A stretch of 64,000 bases of DNA from Euglena gracilis (Eukaryota > Euglenida > Euglenophyceae > Euglenales): the NCBI GenBank assembly GCA_039621445.1, contig CP154956.1:74438192-74502191 (forward strand), given 5' to 3'. The position numbers and the translations under genes are program-made. Of the stretch, positions 19,390 to 28,373 are shown piece by piece. The stretch's first letter is position 1; every line of letters starts with the position of its first letter. A model generated the notes under the pieces. The model ran no database searches, was not told where the DNA came from, and saw only the letters and a list, made by a program, of their open reading frames with translations.

Positions 19390-21459
19390 TCAGGTTGCCG
19401 TTGCCTTTAAATCCTTAGAGACATCTAACGGCAACCCTTTTCCCAGGCAATACGCAATTACGTCGCTGTTGTACTCCTGGAAAAAATGTTCCACCGGTTC
19501 CCAATTCGCCTCCTCAAACCCTTGCCACTTCGTTAAGAAAAACATTTTTCCCTTAACGAATTTGTGGTTTAGGATTTTATCCACTAACCAGGTATCTGGG
19601 GCACCTTCCGCCTCAGGTACCGTCCGCCGGTGGAAAAACAGGGGGATAGGCTTATCAGATGTGGGGTCCTCCACATACACCTTCAAAGCCTTCCTATGGG
19701 CCTTCATAATATGGCCCGGTTTGACCTCAATTAGGTAGGAGTGAATCCCCTCCCTTGCGGTAACCTTGCAAGGGCCCAACCAACGGGAATCCAATTTTGT
19801 GCCACTATCGGGGGGTCTCAGGTACCACACCAGATTCCCCACCTCCAATGGCTCCCAACCGTCCAAACCACGGTTGGCCCGAGCACATTGCTTGGCATGC
19901 AAAATATTCATTTTGCCAGCTACTACCAAATCAATTTCTCTTTGCCGAGAGAAAAATGATCTGGCATCTTCACAATCCCTTAACGGTTCATAAGGTAAAC
20001 CACCCAATGAACGGTGTCTGCCAAACAAGATTTGAAATGGGCTCAGGCCACTCTCCCCCGGCGTATCATGAATACGGTCTAGTGCTTGGGGGAGGGCTTC
20101 AACCCAATTCAACTTGTCCTCAACCTGAATTTTCTTAAGCCGTTCCATTATTTGTTGGCCAGCCCTCTCCGCCCTACCATTCGCCTGGTGATGGTAGGCC
20201 TGGGAGTAGGCTTGCCTAATTCCCATCAAGGCACACATTGTCTGCCACCAACCGGAGACAAAATGTGAGCCTAGATCGGAAGTAATAATGGAAGGGACGC
20301 CAAAAGGTCGCCAAGCATGCAACAGCATTTGCTTGGCTGCCTTGGCTCCCGTAAATCCTTTTGCTAGGTGGGGGATCGCCACTATCCAACCGGAGTGACG
20401 ATCCACACACACAAGCATGGAGTCGTAAGAATTCCCTTCCCACTCCACGAGAGGCATGCTAAACATGTCAAGGGCCACCGAATACATTACGGCTGGGGGT
20501 ATGGGTGTAGATTCCACTAAACCCTTAAGACTCGCCGGCCTTCGGCACGCTTGGCAAGTCCCACAAAGGCCCATGACTCCTTTAGCAAAATCTCGAGCGA
20601 GTGAGGAATCAGCCCAATCATACCTAAGGGACATGCATTCCCATAGCCTTGGGAATCCCACATGCCCTTGGTATGAGTGGTGATCCCGAATGAGTTTTTC
20701 TTGGAGAGATTTGGGCACACAAAGCCTCTCCTCGAAAAACATTTTGTCACCAAAAACCTTGACATTTTCAGGCCACGGCACCTTTGAATCCTGGGTAGCC
20801 TGAAAAATTGGTGACCAACGGGGACATTTTAAATATTCCTCCTTCCACGATAAATCCCACACAGAACCAGGGGGGATGGGTGAGGAATCGGTTGTAGAAG
20901 TGGCTTCCCCCCCCTCACCACTCAAACCACCTGAAGACAACACAGGTGATTCTCGGTCTGCCCCAGGTACCTCAGTGGTAGCCGCAGCAGCAGGTTCAGG
21001 GGTTGGCATTGTTGGCGAAGCTGGTATAGAAGTGGGTGTCAATGGAAAATGCTCCCCCCTTGGCTCTTGGACCTCCTCCACAAGACTTGTCTCATTCCCA
21101 AACTCGTCAACCCGAGTTGAGAATGAAACATGTTTTCCTTTTTCTCCCTTGGGGGTGGAGGTTGAACCCATACCCTGGGGTTTTGTTCCTCCAAGTGGTT
21201 CTGACTTCCTATCCCCCGGTCGTGTGCACCGTCCACCCGCGTCCCCGGACCCCGTGGTAGCACCACCCCGTGTGGTGACTCCACGAATGTATGTGTTGGC
21301 TGTGGTTGGTTGGTCCACCAACCGTAGCCACATACATTCGGCTTCCTCCATTTTTTCTGTTTGAATGATTTCCCTCATTTCCTCGGTGTCAAGGGCTGAC
21401 CCATGCCTTGAAATGTCCTTCAAGGCTTGGGAGGCCGGGTAAGCCCATCTTGACAACAA
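19390..21459 (-). CDS. integrase with C-terminal chromodomain
   Basis: Inserts the cDNA into chromatin. In order: a linker rich in Thr/Ser/Pro; the HHCC zinc-binding region (DHHSYQGHVGFPRLWECMSL...GLCGTCQACRR); the DDE catalytic core (ALDMFSMP..., IITSDLGSHFVSGWW, and QANGRAERAGQ holding the glutamate); a GPY/F-like region (RWLGPCKVTAREGIHSYLIE); and a terminal chromodomain (WLVDKILNHKFVKGKMFFLT followed by KWQGFEEANWEPVEH). The chromodomain marks the chromovirus branch and should direct insertion through histone marks. The frame is open upstream to about 21,555 and includes the end of the RNase H connection (GYIPGREN), so it belongs to one pol gene broken by a one-base shift. Confidence 0.93.
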   Translation of the reverse strand: MLSRWAYPASQALKDISRHGSALDTEEMREIIQTEKMEEAECMWLRLVDQPTTANTYIRGVTTRGGATTGSGDAGGRCTRPGDRKSEPLGGTKPQGMGSTSTPKGEKGKHVSFSTRVDEFGNETSLVEEVQEPRGEHFPLTPTSIPASPTMPTPEPAAAATTEVPGADRESPVLSSGGLSGEGGEATSTTDSSPIPPGSVWDLSWKEEYLKCPRWSPIFQATQDSKVPWPENVKVFGDKMFFEERLCVPKSLQEKLIRDHHSYQGHVGFPRLWECMSLRYDWADSSLARDFAKGVMGLCGTCQACRRPASLKGLVESTPIPPAVMYSVALDMFSMPLVEWEGNSYDSMLVCVDRHSGWIVAIPHLAKGFTGAKAAKQMLLHAWRPFGVPSIITSDLGSHFVSGWWQTMCALMGIRQAYSQAYHHQANGRAERAGQQIMERLKKIQVEDKLNWVEALPQALDRIHDTPGESGLSPFQILFGRHRSLGGLPYEPLRDCEDARSFFSRQREIDLVVAGKMNILHAKQCARANRGLDGWEPLEVGNLVWYLRPPDSGTKLDSRWLGPCKVTAREGIHSYLIEVKPGHIMKAHRKALKVYVEDPTSDKPIPLFFHRRTVPEAEGAPDTWLVDKILNHKFVKGKMFFLTKWQGFEEANWEPVEHFFQEYNSDVIAYCLGKGLPLDVSKDLKATAT

Positions 21460-21464
21460 ATCGG

Positions 21465-23177
21465 CTATGGTATTCTCCCGCCCCGGGATATACCCAACCG
21501 ACAGGTCAAATTTTGATAAAATCTGATGCCACCTAGCCCTTCTCCCAATGGGACCACTGGGTTGTCCAAAACCTCTCTAGCCCAAGATTCTAGAGCCTTG
21601 TGGTCCGTGAGAACCAGGACGGGCTGCAGCCCAATCCATGATTCCCACTTTTGTAAGGCTAGGATTATGGCATAAGTCTCCTGTTCCCTAGGTACCCAGT
21701 TTCTTTGGCTGCCCGTTAGCTTCCTACTCATGAAGGCGACAGGCACGGTACGCTTGGCCCGTACGTCTTCAGGAGTAGGAGCCCTATCCTCCCCAACCAA
21801 TTGTTCAAGGGTGGCACCAACCGCATACTGGCTGGCATCCACTCTTAAAACAAATGGTTTGTCTGGCTTAACGTGTTGCAAAATTAATTCAATGCACAAC
21901 AGTGATTTAATTTTCTCAAATGCCTCAATGTCGGATGGTTCCCAAGAAATCCTTTTCTTGGAACCCTTCTTGCCGTCCACTCGAGAAACTTTGAGCTTAT
22001 CCTGAAGGCAAGCGACAATATGGGCGTAATCCTTCACATAGGAGCTGTAATAATTTGTGAACCCCAGAAAAGCACGTAGACCCGTGATTGTTTGGGGTAG
22101 CTCCCATTTTTCAATGGCCATAAGCTTTCCAGGGGATGGTTTTCTCACCCCACCACCCAGAACATGGCCACAAAACTCAACTTCCTTTACGAAAAGACGG
22201 CATTTTCTTTTGTCGGCTACAAATCTGTCTTTTCGTAAAACTTCAAGGACTCTTCGCAAATCCTTGTCATGTGCTGCGAGTAAATCCTCACCAGGACCCA
22301 CTCGAGTTCCAACTAAAATGTCATCGATGTAAGGATCAGCCACGTCCCCTACCGGGAAGAGGCGATCCTCCATCATTTGCTGAAATTGCTGGCTTGCGTT
22401 TGTTAGACCCATCACATTAACCCTCCACTGAAAAAGACCGAGGGGGGTACTACAACATGTGATGGGCCGGCTTTCCGGGTCCAACGGCTGTTGGTGGAAA
22501 GCCTGCCGTAAATCCAAGATGGAAAACATCATGTTTCCACCTTGTTTTACCAGGAGGTCTTCAATTACGGGAAGGGGGTAGGACACATGCCTAGTTTGAC
22601 TGTTAGGCCCCCGCATGTCTACCACTCCCCTCCATTCGCCTCCTTTTTTCGGCACTACAAATGTTACGGACAGCCATTCCGAAACTGTTCCCTTGGGCAA
22701 ACGCTCAACAAATTTCCGGTCCCACCATTCCTGTGTGACCTTTTTGTGAGCTTCAAACCTTTCACCGTGTAAGACAAAGGGTTTTTGCCTTGTGGGTACA
22801 GCCCCCTCCTTCAGAGGAATCTGGGCGTAACCATAAGGTCCCCGAACAGGAGGGTCAGGGGGTACCTCCGTACCCAACACCTCCCCTTCATAATCCTGAA
22901 AAATTTTATCCCGAAATGCCACCACCCTGGGGTCCTCCTCCTCACCCGAGTCGCGAGCCTGGATTATGGCATTCACTGCCTTGTCCTCGGCTGGCGATTC
23001 GGTGAGATGCTTGGCTATGGTATGCAATTCCTTCTTACCAAGGAATTTTGGTTGCATATCAAAGCCTTGCAAGGGTAGGTGCAAATTCATTTTTTGCAGG
23101 TCTAACCACACCATTTCATTTTCAAGGGACTCCGTGGTTGGTGCGTGCACAGGAGATTCGCCGGAGTCAGAAATCAC
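21465..23177 (-). CDS. Gypsy reverse transcriptase-RNase H (frame broken at its end)
   Basis: RT with SVTFVVPKKGGEWRGVVDMR, ILDLRQAFHQQPLDPESRPI, QWRVNVMGLTNASQQFQQMM and catalytic YIDDILVG, then FLGFTNYYSSYVKDYA. RNase H follows, with FVLRVDASQYAVGATLEQ, SRKLTGSQRNWVPREQETYA and VLTDHKALE. After LDNP (about 21,556) the frame turns to nonsense, and the true continuation SGPIGRRARWHQILSKFDLS lies one base off and runs into the integrase frame. The start overlaps the protease stop by 4 nt. Confidence 0.93.
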   Translation of the reverse strand: MISDSGESPVHAPTTESLENEMVWLDLQKMNLHLPLQGFDMQPKFLGKKELHTIAKHLTESPAEDKAVNAIIQARDSGEEEDPRVVAFRDKIFQDYEGEVLGTEVPPDPPVRGPYGYAQIPLKEGAVPTRQKPFVLHGERFEAHKKVTQEWWDRKFVERLPKGTVSEWLSVTFVVPKKGGEWRGVVDMRGPNSQTRHVSYPLPVIEDLLVKQGGNMMFSILDLRQAFHQQPLDPESRPITCCSTPLGLFQWRVNVMGLTNASQQFQQMMEDRLFPVGDVADPYIDDILVGTRVGPGEDLLAAHDKDLRRVLEVLRKDRFVADKRKCRLFVKEVEFCGHVLGGGVRKPSPGKLMAIEKWELPQTITGLRAFLGFTNYYSSYVKDYAHIVACLQDKLKVSRVDGKKGSKKRISWEPSDIEAFEKIKSLLCIELILQHVKPDKPFVLRVDASQYAVGATLEQLVGEDRAPTPEDVRAKRTVPVAFMSRKLTGSQRNWVPREQETYAIILALQKWESWIGLQPVLVLTDHKALESWAREVLDNPVVPLGEGLGGIRFYQNLTCRLGISRGGRIP

Positions 23178-23638
23178 AACCCCAATTCTTTTTGCGAATT
23201 GTGTTTTTTATTCCCCTTGTTGGACTTCGTTTTTTGATTTCCTGTATCCCTCCCGTACAGAAAAGTCAGGTTAGGATTGTCAAAAACCAAAGCCTTATGG
23301 TGTGGGAACACACCCAAACCATGTTCGGCTAACCATGGAAATGATAATATAGCATCTACCTCAACATCCGCGAGGTAGAATTCCCCTTCGAGGTACAAGG
23401 CCTGGGTGCCCCCCTGCCCCGTACCCCTGCGTTGAAAACCCAACTCCAACTTAATACACTGGTCGCCCCCCAAAACACATTGGCCGTTGGCAGCCACCAG
23501 CCGAATAGGCATTCGTGGTGACCTGGCCAAATGTTTTGGAACGATGGACCTTTTGACCAGGTTCACCTGGGCTCCCGTGTCAACCAAAACTCTGAGCTGC
23601 CTGGCATCTCCGTTAGGGAGATACGTCTGTGATAGCAT
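23174..23638 (-). CDS. Gypsy aspartic protease
   Basis: 155 codons with the catalytic signature LRVLVDTGAQVNLV and the later hydrophobic segment AILSFPWLAEHGLGV typical of retropepsins. The ATG follows directly after the TAG of the methyltransferase frame (TAGATG), and the stop overlaps the RT frame. The lysine-rich tail (NQKTKSNKGNKKHNSQK) is probably a linker. The cleavage targets would be the element's own Gag and Pol products. Confidence 0.88.
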   Translation of the reverse strand: MLSQTYLPNGDARQLRVLVDTGAQVNLVKRSIVPKHLARSPRMPIRLVAANGQCVLGGDQCIKLELGFQRRGTGQGGTQALYLEGEFYLADVEVDAILSFPWLAEHGLGVFPHHKALVFDNPNLTFLYGRDTGNQKTKSNKGNKKHNSQKELGL

Positions 23639-24543
23639 CTAAAGTTGCAGCTCGTTTTCAATGGGCAACACCTGATTAACCTTCAAGGTGTTGGCCAAAT
23701 GACAACAACGGTCTGGAATTTCCCATTCCTCAAAGTCCTGGGAATTTTGGGAAATTTCTTTGGGCTGCCCCCCCAGAAAATCCCCAGCACTTAGGAGATA
23801 ATCAATCACCAGGGGGGGTATTCTTCCTTTTTGTCGGGGGGTAAACTTCATTTTTCTGCCCCCCAACAATTCACGGTGCCGGAACTGCCCATTGTCCCCC
23901 ATCACCAGGTTAGGACACGATTCGCCATTGCACAACACCGACCGTAATTGTGAAATGGCTGGGCAGCACCAGAAACGTGTGGGCTTTTTATAACCCCAAT
24001 CCGAAAACTGACAATAATCAATGTCGATATAGGGCAGGTTTTTCACCACCTCCCTATTTCGCAAAAGACCAGTGCGGGGGTTCTCCAACCACCACAACTT
24101 TGGCTGAAAATAATTTATAATTTCCAGGGCTTTCTCCACCAGGGCATCCGCCTGGGAGAAATCCCTCGGCCTGGGGTTATAAGCCGTGGAATAAATATTA
24201 CAGGGGGGACTAGCGGCAATAACCTCAAGAAATACAACCGGGTATCGCCTGTAGTCCCAGGTCAAAATGTCTGTGTGGGGTGGAAGTCCGTCCAAGGAGC
24301 ATTTTCGATTGACAAAACTTCATACCCCCTTTCTGCCAACCGCCTCCCCACGGAACCTGTGCCAGCGAATAAATCTAATGCCTGAGGTCGCTGGGCTGAT
24401 GGTAGGGGGTTGGGCTGTGGCAGGTTTGTATGCAAAACGGGAATCCTTGAACATTTTCCTTCCCTCCAGGAGTATCGGGTCCGATTCAAAAATCTGGGGG
24501 GCTGATCCAAAGAATGTTTTTCACCACACCCTGAATCAGCCAT
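23639..24543 (-). pseudogene. retrotransposon-borne cytosine-5 DNA methyltransferase (one frameshift)
   Basis: Transfers methyl groups from S-adenosylmethionine to cytosine C5. Motif I, ALDLFAGTGSVGRRLAERGY, with SIENAP after it, binds SAM. Motif IV, EVIAASPPC, holds the catalytic Pro-Cys. Motif VI, WWLENPRTGLLR, has ENP in place of the usual ENV. DIDYCQFSDWGYKKPTRFWC matches the region before the target-recognition segment. Motif I and motif IV lie in frames one base apart; the break is at a C run near plus-strand 24,277-24,281. The gene lies between nucleocapsid and protease, inside the LTRs, so it travels with the element. It is short (about 300 codons) and resembles compact Dcm-like enzymes more than large host DNMTs. 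Confidence 0.85.
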
Positions 24544-24657
24544 AAAATCCTGTACAGCCCAGTTTTTTGAATCAGAGATATTTACACTGTTTTCCTCACA
24601 GGGGGGAGAGACACGGCCATGGGCAGCCCCCCCCTTCTCAAACTGCCCCTGGCCCCC

Positions 24658-25593
24658 CTATTGGGCCCCAGGGGGAGAAGAGGTGGGCCCACCCCCCTTT
24701 GACCATGCACCCCCCTTGCCCGAGGAATTTCGCTGAGTGACTGGCTGCCCTTTACCCTTGGGCTGCCCCTTGCCTTTTCCATTATTTTGCCAAAATTCCT
24801 TAGATTTAGCAAGGGCCTCACTCAGCGGTTTTTCACACTCATAAAAATAATGTCCACACTCCCCACAGTTAAAGCATGGGTATGGTGACCTGCCCCGACC
24901 CGATGCCTGCGGGGTCCAGGTCTGCCCCCCTTTGCCTTGCCAGGCTGGGGGAGTTGGACTTTGGGTCCGCGACCATGAAGCTGCACCTGGCCGCGAAGAC
25001 GAAGAAGGGGACCTGCCCCGTGGGGCTGGCTGGGCTGCCCCCTTATCGCCCTTCGCAGCTGGCTGTGGGGCAGATTTTGAGGTGTGACCCTGCCCCCTGG
25101 CTGCTGGTGCTGGCATGGATGTTGGGGACACCGGGGGGGTCTGGCCTTTTTCCAACACCTGTATTTTCCCTGAGCCTTTTGTTGTCGATTTGCTGAATAA
25201 TCTGGGAAAATGGTGCTGATTCAAAGCCAAATCCTGCTTTTCCCGAAGAGCCAACCTGCCCTCGGCAAAAGCAAACATTTCCTCAACGGTCATTAGTTGT
25301 TCCACCAATTCGGCGTTGAGGAAATTTTCCATTCCCTGCAATTTCCTTCCATTTACGGCTGTTAATTTCAGTGCCTCCTCCGAAGAACTGAAATAAATAA
25401 GGCAAATGGCACCAGGGTTTTTGATAACCACTTTCCGTGGATCAATCCCCCCAGTGATCTGGCTCACACTCCTTTTAATCCCATCCACCGTGGGATTTGG
25501 TATCCCTGTGAGCCTGACAATGGGTTGTTTACGGGCTCGGTTATCCTCCTCTTCTATGCAAAACTTGCTTAAAAAAGGAGGAATTCTTTCCAA
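24658..25593 (-). CDS. Gypsy nucleocapsid-like Gag protein with CCHC knuckle
   Basis: 312 codons; the frame is open about 100 nt further upstream (ADLQEFWIKFCSAWHHVKDA), so the real start may be near 25,695 or a frameshift from gag. The N-terminal part is a small folded region (IVRLTGIPNPTVDGIKRSVS...AICLIYFSSSEEALKL). The middle is Ser/Pro/Gly/Arg-rich. CFNCGECGHYFYEC is a single CCHC zinc knuckle, followed by a Lys/Gly-rich basic tail. This fits RNA packaging. Confidence 0.82.
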   Translation of the reverse strand: MERIPPFLSKFCIEEEDNRARKQPIVRLTGIPNPTVDGIKRSVSQITGGIDPRKVVIKNPGAICLIYFSSSEEALKLTAVNGRKLQGMENFLNAELVEQLMTVEEMFAFAEGRLALREKQDLALNQHHFPRLFSKSTTKGSGKIQVLEKGQTPPVSPTSMPAPAARGQGHTSKSAPQPAAKGDKGAAQPAPRGRSPSSSSRPGAASWSRTQSPTPPAWQGKGGQTWTPQASGRGRSPYPCFNCGECGHYFYECEKPLSEALAKSKEFWQNNGKGKGQPKGKGQPVTQRNSSGKGGAWSKGGGPTSSPPGAQ

Positions 25594-25708
25594 AAATAAT
25601 CTCCGAGCCTCCCCGGCTGTGGCATCCTTAACATGGTGCCAGGCACTGCAAAATTTAATCCAAAATTCTTGCAGATCAGCCCGGGTTATTTTCCTTCGTT
25701 AACCATGC

Positions 25709-28270
25709 CTACCTCCTGCCATATTTTCCGAGCCGTCCGCCCCTTACTCGAGGCATAACGACTCTGGAATGGAACTGGGCCAATATGGTGGGGTAACTTA
25801 ATTTAGCTCCATTCAACCGATAGAGCCTGATTTCCTCCCTTAATCTGGGTCCTAAACATGCCTCAAAAACCTGCAGCTTTTGCAAATCAGAATACGGTTT
25901 CCCTGATGTCAACCTGTCCCAGTAAAGATTCCAATCTACTTCAAAATCTTGCCAGGAAATGCTGCCCGATTCATCAAAATAGGGCTTAGCACCTCCCTGC
26001 AAAATTTCAAAAGCTACTGGGTCACCGATAAAAGGAAAACCCAACCCGTGTCCTGGGTTGGCTGCAGCCCCCCCTGTCCCGATAGGCCTAATCGAGAAAG
26101 CAGGGGCTGCAGAAACGTGTGGAGGGACACACAATGACACAGAAGAAACCACTGCCGTGTCTTGCGTGTCCTCCAAAACAAATCCCCCCTCAATAACTAA
26201 GGGAGGGGAAATGTTTGAACCTGCAGATTTATTTTGAGAAATAATCTGATCTGAAAAAGCTGGGTCAGCACTGGGCACCGTGCTGGCCAGTGAGCTGGAA
26301 GGCTGCCCCAGGGGCTGCTGCTGTCCAGCTGACGGCAGGCCCAGCCCCCTTGGCAGCCCGTGAGCAGGCTGCGGCTGGCCTGCTGGCTGGCCAGGCTGCT
26401 GGGCCAGCTGGATGACAGGCTGCTGGGCCAGCTGCTGCCCAGGCTGTGGCAGCCCAACTGGGTGCAGGGGTTGCTGGCTGCCCTGCCGCAGCCACCACAT
26501 GTCAGAAATTTTTTGCAAAACTCCTCTCGGTTCTGCAGTTGGGTGTACGGGTCCATTTTTTTGTAAATCCTGCAACACTTTCTGCAACTCGAAAGTGTTC
26601 CCCCCAACTTTTGCAAGTCCCTGCCTTAATTCCTCCACCAGCCCACCAAATTTTTTCTCCTGGGAAAAAATCTGCTGATAAACACTCTGAAAATTCTGCT
26701 GACAATCCGTCAGCAGTTTTTGTATTTCTGAGTGTCGTTTCCCTACTTCATCTGAAATATTCTGGTGAAGTTTTTGAATACCCCCACCAAAACCATGGAG
26801 GGCTGTATTCATCGCTGAATTTTGTTCACCCAGCTGGCGAACATAATCAGCGAACTGCTGGAGCTGCTGAGCCTGGCCCTGTACCGTACTACGCAGCGAT
26901 ACCAGGTCAGCCTGAACTTCAATGATCTTGGCAGCGACAACGGCCAGCTCCTGGAGAGTTTCTGCCTCCCCCCCCTGAGCTGGCTGGGCGGCTTTAAAAT
27001 TCTCAGCAAACCGCTGAAAATTTTCAAGCGCGAGATCCTTAATCGGTAAGGCAGCCACCTGATTTTGCACCTGCTTAAAAATTTCCTGTGGCAGGCTGTC
27101 CAAAATTCGTAAAAATTCCTGCCTCAGGGCCAAAAACTGATCACGGCTCGAAGAAAACTGCTGGGCCAGTTTTTCCTCAAAACTTTTTTCCTGCCCGACA
27201 AAAAGTTCAAGTGCCTGTGCGTCAATTTTTTGCACAGAAATTTGCACCTGGGCCTCACATTTTTTCTCAAAAAGTTCAAAAATATGGAGGCAGTCAGCCC
27301 TGGCCGTTTCTTCGATTCGTGCAGCCATGTGCTCCACCAGGTGGATGTCGACAGCGGGGGGTTGTTGCTGCTGCTGCTGCAGAACCCACTCTTCGTTGGC
27401 TTTTTCCAAAGCCAAAACCCGAAAAGTCAGGTGCTGCACAGTCCACTGGAGGTCTCTGTTACTTTGTAAAAATTGCCCCCAGGGGTCTTCAAATCCCTGA
27501 TTTTGTGAATCCCCCCTGGGGGTGGCTTCAGAACTTTCATAGGCTGGGGGTTGGACCTCCTCCTCACCCCCCTCGATGAAAATATGAGGAGGCTGGGGGG
27601 CTGCAGCAGCTGCTGGCTGACCGTGATCAACCTCACGGTGCAGCCGTTTTTGCTGAACTTCATCACTGCCTGGTGATGAAGCCGGTGTTCGGGGTCGCCG
27701 AGTAGAAGTAGAGCTGGCGTGGTCCTTCGGGTTTTCCTCTGCCTGCTCCACTTCTGCTCTGACCCGTTCGTTGCTGTCCCAGTTATTATTATTGTTTAAG
27801 CCCAGCACATTGACCTGTGCTTGCTTTTCAAAGAAAACTGGGCTGGGGTTATCACCCCCCTGCCCTGCCGAGGCACTTGCCGTTTCCTTCGCCAGCCCAT
27901 CTACCTGGGATGGTTGGGAAAACTGCAAAAGTGCCACCGGCTCTTGGGCTGGTGTTGAAGAAACTGGTTGAGCTGGAGGCAAAGGCAATGCAAAAGCGGG
28001 TAATGATGGCAGATTCCCTAAATTTTGCACCCATGAAAAGTCTGGGAGAGGTTGCAACTCAGGCAGCACAAAACCGTACCCCATATTTTGCAAAGGCAAA
28101 ACCCCTGAAAAAGGCTCTGGAAAACACGGTTGGTTGGAAATGACAACCTGGCCATCCCCACCCTGAAATTCCAACATCTGTCCCATATTTGTGGGGGTTC
28201 TGAGTTCAGCCAAACTGGTTTCGGGTCCCAACTCCCTGTTCCCCGAAACTCCAATCGTCAGATTTGCCAT
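25709..28270 (-). CDS. Gypsy Gag (matrix/capsid) protein
   Basis: The frame is open from within the LTR, but the first in-frame ATG after the primer site is at 28,270, giving about 853 codons. The N-terminal half is Gln/Pro-rich. The central part is a long, probably coiled, helical region (LHIFELFEKKCEAQVQISVQ to about KVLQDLQKNG). The C-terminal 110 residues look like a Gypsy capsid domain (SWQDFEVDWNLYWDRLTSGK...LQVFEACLGPRLREEIRLYR). It is unusually long for Gag. A second Gag-like frame with the zinc knuckle follows one frame over. Confidence 0.8.
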   Translation of the reverse strand: MANLTIGVSGNRELGPETSLAELRTPTNMGQMLEFQGGDGQVVISNQPCFPEPFSGVLPLQNMGYGFVLPELQPLPDFSWVQNLGNLPSLPAFALPLPPAQPVSSTPAQEPVALLQFSQPSQVDGLAKETASASAGQGGDNPSPVFFEKQAQVNVLGLNNNNNWDSNERVRAEVEQAEENPKDHASSTSTRRPRTPASSPGSDEVQQKRLHREVDHGQPAAAAAPQPPHIFIEGGEEEVQPPAYESSEATPRGDSQNQGFEDPWGQFLQSNRDLQWTVQHLTFRVLALEKANEEWVLQQQQQQPPAVDIHLVEHMAARIEETARADCLHIFELFEKKCEAQVQISVQKIDAQALELFVGQEKSFEEKLAQQFSSSRDQFLALRQEFLRILDSLPQEIFKQVQNQVAALPIKDLALENFQRFAENFKAAQPAQGGEAETLQELAVVAAKIIEVQADLVSLRSTVQGQAQQLQQFADYVRQLGEQNSAMNTALHGFGGGIQKLHQNISDEVGKRHSEIQKLLTDCQQNFQSVYQQIFSQEKKFGGLVEELRQGLAKVGGNTFELQKVLQDLQKNGPVHPTAEPRGVLQKISDMWWLRQGSQQPLHPVGLPQPGQQLAQQPVIQLAQQPGQPAGQPQPAHGLPRGLGLPSAGQQQPLGQPSSSLASTVPSADPAFSDQIISQNKSAGSNISPPLVIEGGFVLEDTQDTAVVSSVSLCVPPHVSAAPAFSIRPIGTGGAAANPGHGLGFPFIGDPVAFEILQGGAKPYFDESGSISWQDFEVDWNLYWDRLTSGKPYSDLQKLQVFEACLGPRLREEIRLYRLNGAKLSYPTILAQFHSRVVMPRVRGGRLGKYGRR

Positions 28271-28353
28271 CTGAGATTGGGCCAATGGCTGATCATCAAA
28301 GAAAACATTCTGAGCAGGGATTTCCAACCCAACACTGCCCACTGAAGGCTGGA

Positions 28354-28373
28354 CGAAACACCTCTGCTTACCA
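28354..28373 (-). other. primer-binding site, initiator-tRNA-Met-like
   Basis: Directly inside the 5' LTR, the minus strand reads TGGTAAGCAGAGGTGTTTCG. This is close to the complement of the 3' end of a eukaryotic initiator tRNA-Met (TGGTAGCAGAGG...GTTTCG), with one extra A after TGGTA and one base fewer later. Confidence 0.7.
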
